A DNA stretch of 64,000 nucleotides from Solanum dulcamara (Eukaryota > Streptophyta > Magnoliopsida > Solanales > Solanaceae). The stretch's first letter is position 1. Each line of letters starts with the position of its first letter. Location: positions 47,782,293-47,846,292 of the forward strand of contig NC_077238.1 of assembly GCF_947179165.1 (NCBI RefSeq). The letters are read 5' to 3'. Below the pieces are notes generated by a model that worked only from the letters and a program-made list of their open reading frames with translations, ran no database searches and was not told the DNA's origin. Positions 56,423 through 64,000 of the stretch are shown here, in pieces. The translations under genes and the position numbers were made by a program.

Positions 56423-58242
56423 GGCCATTCGAAAAGGGAAAGCTCAGATTTTGTGAGTTGTAGTGCACGCGATCGTCCTACAGATAGGCTACGGTTTTCC
56501 CCTCTTTAGACTGAGCATGTTTTAGCATTTGTACACTGAATTGTATGACTTTAAAGGGGTTTGGGTATTGAGCATGCTAAATTTCTAGATTTCATGCCCT
56601 AGGTGTTATTTTTGGGGTATTATCGGACTGTTAAAGCATGTCTCAAGTTATTGTTGATCATCCATACCTTTTTGTGTGTTTTGTTCCTTTGGTTGTATAT
56701 TTGGAAGCATGTTTGGCCATATTCTAGGCTTAGACTAGTGTTTCCTTAGACTTGCACGATTTTGGGTTCCGTTGGGCCTTAGAATTCCTCCGATGTCGTT
56801 TCAGACAGCTTAACTCCCTGTAGACTAATATAGCAGACTTGAGTCTGATAGTTTGAGATTTAGCTAGGCAGTAATACAACTTTGGGAACCTTACCTCCAT
56901 AATACCCTATTCTCTTATGGGTTCTGTATTGCTGGGTTCTTGATTTTGGAAGTCTTTTCGACAATTTTGGTTGGATGTGGTTCAGGCTGGAGTGATTCAT
57001 TGATGGCTCTCAGTTTGGGGGTACTCCTCATGATGCTCGGTTGTCCGCTAATCCTAATTTGGAATGACTTACCTCTGCCTATGGTTCAAGTCCCCATTTT
57101 ATTCCACCGAGCGGGGTTCAAGCCCTTGCCTTATTATTGTAGCCTCGATTCAAGTCTGTCGTTCCTTATTTAGCTATGGTTCGATCCTACCACCTTTATT
57201 ATCACCCCAATTCAAGTCCGTCACTCTTTACTTAGCCGTGTTTGAGCCCTCCACCTCTATACAGCCTTAGTTGAAGATCGTCGATCCTTACTCACTTTGG
57301 TTCGACTCCTTAGCTATTGTTACCCAGTTCAAGTCTGTGGTCAAGCCTACACATGAGTCAAATCCATGATTATCTGTCACTCGGTTCAAGTTTGTGGTTG
57401 CTTTCAAATCTCGGTTTGGGTCCTTGATCCTCCGATGAATCATCAGTTCAAATCTTTATCTGCTCTCAGCTTTAGGTTAAGGTTTCAGGTTTTCAGGATG
57501 GTTCAGTTCAAGTTCGAGAATTTGGTGGCATTGTTGGAACTTTATCGGATCTGCTCTTTTTACTTGAACTATCTTTGCTCATGTCGGGCTTATGAGGGTC
57601 CGTTCAGGTTGTTACCTTAGACTTGTGCACGACCTTATCTGTTGGATTTATCAGAGCCCGACGGATTTAGTTAGTTTCTTTCTCTTTGTGTGTTGAGTAC
57701 GCTCATGTACATACCTATATTTACTTTTTGTCCTATCTTTGGTTGTGATTACTTTCTCGCATTTCAGTTTACTTCTTCTTATCTTGTTAAGTTAGCCTAT
57801 GATGCCTACTTTGGACCTATTATTTTGGTACTCATACTACACTCTACATCTGTTTTCGTCTGAATACTAGCTACCAATGTTTATTCAAGCCAGTTGATGT
57901 CTTGATCGAAGGCGAGGGTGAGCACATAGCGTTCTGGGACTTGTCTATCTTTTACTTTTTGAGATAACCTTATTTCTATGGTCCAGTTTTGGTACTTGTA
58001 CTCTTTTTGGTAGTAGCTTTGTACATGTGACTTTCAGGTTCTAGGAAGGATATTTTTATTTGTATATATTTCTTTTACCTTTCGGCGTTTAGTTATGTTC
58101 TTGTTATGTCATATGGTTTTTAGTTGTGTTGTTGGTCTTCTATCCTGATACCCCATTACTCACAATTTTGAAATATGAGTCGGCTTGCCTACTTGATGGT
58201 CATAGTAGACGCCATCATGAACCGAAAAATTGGATCGTGACA
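56423..58242 (+). mobile_element. 3' LTR of A2, second part only
   Basis: Begins GGCCATTCGAAAAGGGAAAG, which matches LTR position 52220, and follows the LTR to the end GGATCGTGACA at 58242. The first 1.48 kb of the LTR is deleted together with the internal 3' half. Contains the minisatellite at 57080-57520 and GTACTC text near 57830. Confidence 0.88.
57080..57520 (+). repeat. GGTTCAAGTCC minisatellite in A2 3' LTR
   Basis: Same array as in the 5' LTR, with its own substitutions. 57299-57309 is GGTTCGACTCC (box B match) and 57178 starts GGTTCGATCC. Confidence 0.8.
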
Positions 58243-58695
58243 TTATTTACACATGAATAACATATTCTTCTAGCTACACTATTCATACGTCGTACGTCTA
58301 CAAAGCCCACATATGCATGAGTTAAAGCCCTTATTTTATGACTCATTGGTTTACATGATTATGTGTCTTTCATAGTCATTTGTTTATACACCATAACTTA
58401 TATGTGACGTTCTTGTCCATATGTTACATGAAATCTTATGTACACCTACTTGAGTAGTTAAGTAAAGGTAAGCGTCCCTATTGAGTTGTATTATGTGTTA
58501 TGCTCTAATTAATGAGATTTTAGTTGAGCATCTTCTTATTTACATATTCAATATCTCCCTATGAGGCACATAGGTAGAATTTGGTTGAGTTTTAGGTTTA
58601 GGATGGCCAGGTATATAAAGAAACTCTTCCAAGACTTCAAAGAATTCTTAGGCTTAATCCCGTGAGTGTTATTCTCATTGAGGATGAATAATCAT
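58243..58695. other. AT-rich flank and 3' end of another gypsy element
   Basis: To about 58480 the wording resembles the AT-rich zone left of A2. From there to 58695 it leads into a polypurine tract, so it is probably the untranslated 3' end of a lost gypsy element. No open frame. Confidence 0.45.
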
Positions 58696-58708
58696 AAGGG
58701 AGGAAGGA
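58696..58708 (+). other. Polypurine tract
   Basis: AAGGGAGGAAGGA directly before an LTR start TGTAACATCCC. Standard arrangement at the 3' LTR of a gypsy element. Confidence 0.75.
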
Positions 58709-59005
58709 TGTAACATCCCAGGTGTTTAAAGTTGTCCATCATCCCGTATCAAAGCCTTGCGAGCCAAAACACCGTGCGCGATTCAAATATATTTGATTTA
58801 AATTGAAATTTGATAAATTATACTTCAGTTTCTTCCTAGATTGTTTTAAATAGTTATGAAAGGTTCTTTACCTACAATATATTTGTACATGTATTATTTA
58901 AAGCAGTTTTATAATTTATTAGTATTTTAGTGGAGATAGTAAATTTAGTTATGTCATGAAATTATTGTGCCATGAGGTAAGCACTATTCAAAATAATTTT
59001 CTATT
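58709..59005 (+). mobile_element. Start of a gypsy LTR, interrupted by a MITE
   Basis: TGTAACATCCCAGG at 58709 is a common gypsy LTR start. About 300 bp later the MITE begins; LTR sequence may go on after 59888, but I cannot find its end. Confidence 0.6.
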
Positions 59006-59879
59006 CAAAAAGGGTCATATTTGCCCTTGTACTCTTAGAAAAGGGTTATATTTATCCTTAGTCATACTTTTTTGATATATTTTTCCTTGTCATCCAATTT
59101 TGGACACATATTTGCCCTTGGACAGTTAAGTATCATGTGGCCACTTTTGTTATCTATTACGCTTACATTGCTCCTACATGGATATATTTTTAATATAATT
59201 AAAATTTTACTTTCTATATAATATTTTACCCTACCCACTTAAATAAACCCATCCAATTTGAAAACCCGTTAACCTAACTCCAGTACTTATCCTCTCATAT
59301 CACTTTATCCATCACAAACCAAGAATCCAGGTGACCCAGTTGGGAAAATATGTTTGTTTCCAGTAGCAGAAGTCGCAGGATAACAAAGATAATGGGAAGA
59401 AGTAGCCATGGAAATTGTTGAGCGAATGACTTTTCTTGTTAAATATGAAGAAAATGGGTTAAACAAGAAAGGATGAAGTAAGACAAAAGAAGAAGAAAAG
59501 GTATATAAAGATTAGAAGTGGGTATCTTAATTTGTGCTAAGTTGCATTTAGGTGCCGAATGAGAATTAGGTTTGTTTTTGTAGTAAAGTGATTGTACTTG
59601 ACTGTTTAAGTAGAGGAATAAAGTTGGGTTTATTTTGGTTAGTGGATTGGGTTTAATTGTCTGGGGTGGGTAAAAATAATTTATATAGTGATTAGATTTA
59701 ATTAGGAAAAAAAATTCATGTTGGCACCACATAGATAATTTTATGTTGGAATATGGGGATTTAACGGAGGGAAGGTAAATATAATTATTAAGTTGGATGA
59801 CAAGAATAAATATATCAAAAAAGTATAACGAAGAATAAATATAACCTTTTTCTAAAAGTAAAAGAGCAAATATGACCCT
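59006..59879. mobile_element. MITE with ~95-bp terminal inverted repeats
   Basis: AAAAAGGGTCATATTTGC at 59007 is repeated inverted at the right end (GCAAATATGACCCTTTTT ending 59883). The inverted match continues inwards for about 95 bp (AAAAGGGTTATATTTATCC, CTTTTTTGATATAT, CTTGTCATCCAA, each with a mirror on the right). TTTTCTATT stands on both sides (58997-59005 and 59880-59888), a possible 9-bp target-site duplication, which points to a Mutator-like MITE; the AT-rich context makes this only likely. No transposase inside; a minus-strand open frame of 97 codons there has no protein-like look. Confidence 0.82.
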
Positions 59880-59888
59880 TTTTCTATT

Positions 59889-61065
59889 TTCTATTAATTT
59901 TGATATATTTACAGAATTATATGTATTTTATCACGAGCGTATACAATATCCAAGTGCATATATAATGGGGTGAAGTTATTAAAATTTTTAAACTTCCATG
60001 TGGAAGTGGAGGAAAGATCATACCACTAATTTTTAAAGATATATGGCATATGGACATTAAGATCTTGGCCAGCAGTGTATCATATATACAAAAATATTTC
60101 ATTTATCTCCGTATTGTCACCATCTTAAATTGTGAGACAAGATTTTATCTTTGAAAAAAATATCTCCTAGCAGACCGACGTTTTATACGTATCTCTATAT
60201 AGATATTTTCACTTAATATGTAGTGGTCCTCTCAACTATTTATCAAGGGCATACTGAACTATTCTTTTTAGTATATTACATATTCATACAGTTCGTACTA
60301 GACAAGAGTTTTGGAAAAATTATTTGAAGTGTAGTTTGATCACCGAAAAAAATAATCAAAGATCGACATCAAGTTATCAATCCTGTATTCAAGCCATGTT
60401 AAGGAAAAACTCTCCTTTTTTATCACACGAATCCCAAAAATTGCAAATCTATCAAATGTGTTGTTTTTACAATTTTATTGTTAAGAAGACCCTCTTGAAG
60501 AGCATTGGAATATTAGTTGATCTTGTTAGTTGACTTTATTGTATCGTTATCATGCTTTTAACATTGTGAAGTATGTTTGACGACTAAAGTTATTTTCCAT
60601 CGAGTTTCTTATTTGTTATGTCTATTATAGTAAGTTATTATCCCAAGAGTAAGCTAAATAGTGGAGACCTACTATATTGTATCTAAGGGGTTGTTAAACC
60701 ATTCTTTCTCGTCAGGAGCTCTTACAAAAAATGTTATTTGAAAATTATGTTCATACTAGATCTTATATTCTATTCTTTTAGATATATACTTGTCAAATAA
60801 CCTGTTTCTAAAAAAGGGCTCATACTATTACCAACTTGGAGTCATTTATAGTGAATTGATTCAAGTATGTTAGACTCCTTTGAGTTCCCAAATGATTAAT
60901 TTTCTAAGTTGAAGTCGAGTCCAGAGCTTCGAGTATATTATGAATTTCATAGGTCTAGATGGTCATAGGGAAGTTACATAAAGTCACGAGGAGATTCTTT
61001 AACACCTTAATCACTTCATGAACATCCTCAGGTCTAAGTTACCTTTCTTAAATCAAGTTAAGTGT
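59889..61065. other. AT-rich stretch, nothing recognised
   Basis: No LTR end, no conserved protein text and no repeat that I can name. Short frames only. Confidence 0.4.
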
Positions 61066-61152
61066 TCTCACGACCCGATTTCTCAGGCCACAATGGCGCC
61101 TACTATGACCCACCAGTAAGCAAACCGACCCATATCCCAAAACTGTGAGAAA
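61066..61152 (-). mobile_element. End fragment of a family A LTR (minus)
   Basis: CACGACCCGATTTCTCAGG, ACTATGACCCACCAGTAAGC and CCGACCCATATCCCAAAA match 30487-30570 closely. Only the last 85 bp of the LTR are present, cut before an AT/GT microsatellite. Confidence 0.75.
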
Positions 61153-61186
61153 TGCTAGCATTTAGTTAGGTATGTCATGTATTTGC

Positions 61187-61188
<2 letters not shown>

Positions 61189-61246
<58 letters not shown>
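61189..61246. repeat. (TA)n(GT)n compound microsatellite
   Basis: About 15 TA units then 14 GT units, uninterrupted. The open frame over it is an artefact. Confidence 0.97.
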
Positions 61247-61248
<2 letters not shown>

Positions 61249-61249
61249 A

Positions 61250-61858
61250 GGACATAAGATTACACGGGGCATACCATGTATATTTGATTATTATGAAGTC
61301 AGATGTCAACCATGGAGGTTATTAGGGTTTCAATTTCAGATGGTATCGCTATTACTCTTTTTACTGCAGCTATTTATGATTTGACTTTCCACCTTTTGTA
61401 CCAGTACATTTTCATTTGTACTGATGTCCCAATGCCTTGGGACATTACATTCGTGTTGCAGGTTCATACAGAGGTCCTGGTCGGCCTTTGCAATAGAGGT
61501 GTGGTCTCATCAGAGGATTGGTAAGCTCCTTTCTTCCTGGAGCTATTAGTTGTCTACAGATTTGGCATACTTGAGTTTTATATATAGTTGTTGGTATTTT
61601 GGACATTTCCCAATCAGTTGGGTTGTAGTATTCATAGAGACTAGTGGACATACCTTATTTGGTCTTCACAACATCCATTTATAGACTCCTCGGCTTACTG
61701 TATGTATGATTTTAGTTACATCCTTATCGACTTCTTTATCACTTAAGTTGACCTTGTGGGCCCTCATGGTTTCATTTCTTTCATGTGTCTATTGGTTCAC
61801 TCGATCAAGTGAGGCATCGGGTGCCTATTGCACCTCCTCTAAATAGGGGCATGACACC
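61250..61858 (+). mobile_element. 3' part of another gypsy LTR
   Basis: GTGTTGCAGGTTCATACAGAGG near 61453, GTGAGGCATCGGGTGCCTATTGC and the end GGGGCATGACA at 61858 form the U5-type end of a Solanaceae-like LTR. No PBS follows and the 5' part is missing. Confidence 0.6.
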
Positions 61859-62844
61859 AATCTTTTTTTAGATTTTCCTAGACCTCATTTTTCTCAAATT
61901 TTATCTAAGGTTAGCCTAGCCTAATATTTTTAAGTTACTACACAACAAATTTTCTAGCCCAAAATCTTTCACCATTGATTTTTCCATAATGACCAGAGGG
62001 GTTACTACAACAACTTTGGTGAAATGTACTTTATTTTATCTTCTCCGATATGTTCTTCATTCAATTTAGCTACACAAACATCATCATTTTCATATAACAT
62101 TGTAACCTCCTTTTTAAAAACAATCACACATTTCCTATGTGTTGACTCTCTTACTTTATAAGTTGCTAGTATCACCTAACTAGAAAAATTATCAATAAAT
62201 GTCTTGTAGAGTTTGATAATACAGAAGCACCCTCACATGCAAATAGATTGTTTGAAGAAAGAACTTCATGCAATGTCCTGCATTTGTATAACTAATAAAA
62301 CCTTGACAATATTTATTAGGATAAATAAATTTATATTAATAGTTTCTTTTGTAGTATATGGTTCATCATGATTCAATATATCTATCATTTTCATAGGTCT
62401 AATGATCTTTATTTATATCTAGTGATATCACAACTATTGGAGCACTCAATGGAATCAAATCAATCCATATAAATTTTTACTTAAGCTTTATGTAACAAAG
62501 TCTTAGGAACCTTTATATGCTTCAGAATAATATAAATTCTTCAAGGATTTATCTATAAACTTCACTTTCTAGATAGACAATTACAATGATCTATTATATG
62601 CATTCAAATTTAAAGAAGCCGCATTGCATACATCATAGGAGAAAACGTCTCCATTCAATAATGCCAAAACACGATCTTACTGTTCATTTTACAATTTGTA
62701 CAATAATTCATTTGTACTTTACTAGCATTATGTCTTAGTCTTGGACTGTTAGTCCAAAACATCACTTTTCAAAGTGACACTAAATATACTTGAATTGTGT
62801 ATTTTATTTCACCAATTATTTATCTTTCCACACTATATGATAAA
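61859..62844. other. AT-rich stretch, possible decayed retroelement
   Basis: No continuous frame. Short minus-strand pieces look protein-like but I cannot assign them to a family. Confidence 0.35.
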
Positions 62845-63116
62845 TTCAAAATCAAGATCTTCATTCATACACAATTGTTAAAGCTACATTATATCAAAAA
62901 TATTATCGACAGTTATCCGACATAACTTTTTGAGATCCCTTTATTTTTCATTCGCATCAACTCCAGTCTTTTGATTTTCATTCAAAATCAAGATCTTCAT
63001 TCATACACAATTGTTAAAGCTACATTATATCAAAAATATTATCGACAGTTATCCGACATAACTTTTTGAGATCCCTTTATTTTTCATTCGCATCAACTCT
63101 AGTCTTTTATTTTTCA
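62845..63116. repeat. 136-bp tandem duplication, nearly identical copies
   Basis: TTCAAAATCAAGATCTTC at 62845 recurs at 62981. The copies (62845-62980, 62981-63116) differ at about three positions, so the duplication is young compared with its surroundings. It lies just upstream of a gypsy gag, where a leader would be. Confidence 0.92.
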
Positions 63117-63249
63117 TCCCCAAAAGGAAAAAAATCTCTACCAATGCACCAGAAAGTGGAGTCAATATTATTGATGAAAGTATTACGAAGACTCTAGATC
63201 TACTTGACCTCTATAAATTCAAGAGCTTTTCCATAAACAAGGATGATGC

Positions 63250-64000
63250 AATGGATCCTCTCCGCTCACACTTTATGATGTGATCCTGTCCAAGATCATC
63301 TTGCATGAAAATTCATGTAATTGTCTAATAATTAAGCATGTGATGGTAACAGGTGTTTCATCGAAGGAGAATGAACTAGCAAACTTAGCCAAGGTGATTG
63401 AAGACTTGACCAAATATGTACAAACTAAAGATGCCCAGATTAATAAGTTAATAGACAAAATGAATGACTTAATGAATAAAGAATCTAGTCATGCGCTTGA
63501 AAAATGTTTATAAGTTCAAAAGATTGAACCTTCTATGAAGCTGGCACTGCTGACTAAGGAAATTTTAATGTCTTCTAAAAGAATGATCCCACTCGATCGA
63601 TTAAAAAGATTTATCCAATTGAATATCAATGACAAGTATGGAGTTGCTTCTAAGTCTTCCATTTCATACCCAAAGTCATACACTCTAAAATTGATAGCCT
63701 CAATATGTAGTTGCTTCCAAGTATTCCCTTACGTACCCAAAGTCTTACACTGTAAAATTGATAGCCTCGGGGTGTTTGTCGATTATTAATTCCTTAAATT
63801 TTGACAGTTTGAGGGACAAAAAAATATAAAGAAACATGTTACTCATTTTAATGAGAAATATAATGACATTGGTACCTACAGAAACTATCGTTTCAAATAG
63901 TTCATCCGCTCCTAAGAGCATGTCTTTGATTGTTACATAGATCTCAAGCTCAATTTTATCAATAGTTGGAAAAAACTGGAGCATGAGTTTGTCGATAGCT
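63250..64000 (+). pseudogene. gag: Ty3/gypsy gag, runs off the window
   Basis: Frame 63280-63510: VSSKENELANLAKVIEDL, TKYVQTKDAQINKLIDKM, MNKESSHALEK, a coiled-coil N-terminus known from a widespread plant gypsy gag family. After a stop: IPLDRLKRFIQLNINDKYG, SKSSISYPKSYTLK, and from 63790 the capsid domain (KHVTHFNEKYNDIGTYRNY, then DLKLNFINSWKKLEHEF) to the window end. Broken by stops and a 67-bp duplication. Zinc knuckle and pol would lie to the right, outside. Confidence 0.78.
63643..63776 (+). repeat. 67-bp tandem duplication inside gag
   Basis: GTTGCTTCTAAGTCTTCC at 63643 and GTTGCTTCCAAGTATTCC at 63710; both copies end in AAAATTGATAGCCTC. 67 is not a multiple of three, so the duplication shifts the frame. 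Confidence 0.88.

Larger units (their letters stand above)
50743..58242 (+). mobile_element. Family A gypsy element A2, internally deleted
   Basis: 5' LTR 50743-53930 (start TGTAGCGACCC; its last part, PBS and gag start deleted), gag 53931-54900, PR 54960-55290, RT 55440-56422, then directly the second half of the 3' LTR 56423-58242 (end GGATCGTGACA). RNase H, integrase and the first half of the 3' LTR are missing. Flanking bases (ATTCT left, TTATT right) do not form a target-site duplication, so one border may be rearranged. Confidence 0.85.

Noticed and set aside
50738..58247. Target-site duplication around element A2
   Set aside because: ATTCT on the left and TTATT on the right do not match; no shift of one or two bases makes them agree.
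59439..59732. 97-codon open frame inside the MITE
   Set aside because: Low-complexity F/L/Y/N composition, no relation to a transposase, element is AT-rich and non-coding.
61172..61384. Open frame starting over the TA/GT microsatellite
   Set aside because: Ile-Tyr and Cys-Val repeats are the microsatellite itself.

Overview
The window looks like a gene-poor, repeat-dense stretch of a plant nuclear genome. It is most likely an asterid and probably Solanaceae; that assignment is an inference from the look of the Ty3/gypsy LTRs and the L1-type LINEs, not from a host gene. I see no intact host gene, no tRNA or rRNA gene, no CRISPR array and no bacterial-style operon. Almost everything is transposable element, mostly decayed and nested. 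I use local names: LTR family A (about 3.0 kb, starts TGTAGYGACCC, ends near GATCGTGACA), family B (about 2.2 kb, starts TGTAA, ends TTGTGACA) and family C (the 3.37 kb solo LTR).

Layout. 1-1773: two long GGA/GAA purine tracts inside a tandem duplication of about 826 bp. 609-4902: a decayed family A LTR on the minus strand, head to head with a family A element on the plus strand (LTR 4917-7897, PBS, gag wreck to 9464). 9465-10810: family B-like LTR fragment. 11565-12286: Tat/Athila-like gag fragment, duplicated in tandem. 12763-22580: a minus-strand family B element with both LTRs, broken in RT by a further LTR fragment. 22581-33536: a second minus-strand element that shares the 20349-22580 LTR. 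Its 3' half looks like family B and its 5' half (RT, gag, LTR) like family A. Its integrase is split by a solo LTR (23634-27000, TSD ACCAT).

33537-47382 is a hAT transposase relic on the plus strand, broken by two minus-strand L1-type LINEs: LINE-1 (33641-41737) and LINE-2 (41906-46910, TSD CATAATAG). LINE-1 carries ORF1, then ORF2 (endonuclease, RT, RNase H) overlapping it by ATGA, then an unusual 3 kb 3' region. In both copies that region holds a very long, almost stop-free third frame (ORF3) built of repeated modules. This is the best candidate in the window for something undescribed.

47383-50742 is an LTR fragment and AT-rich decayed repeat. 50743-58242 is a truncated family A element (5' LTR, gag, PR, RT, 3' LTR half). 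58243-64000 holds an LTR start with polypurine tract, a MITE with long terminal inverted repeats, further LTR fragments, an AT/GT microsatellite, a fresh 136-bp tandem duplication and a gypsy gag that runs off the right edge.

The coding pieces act together only in an ancestral sense: gag-PR-RT-RH-IN of Ty3/gypsy elements, ORF1/ORF2(/ORF3) of a LINE, and a hAT transposase. All appear to be pseudogenes now.
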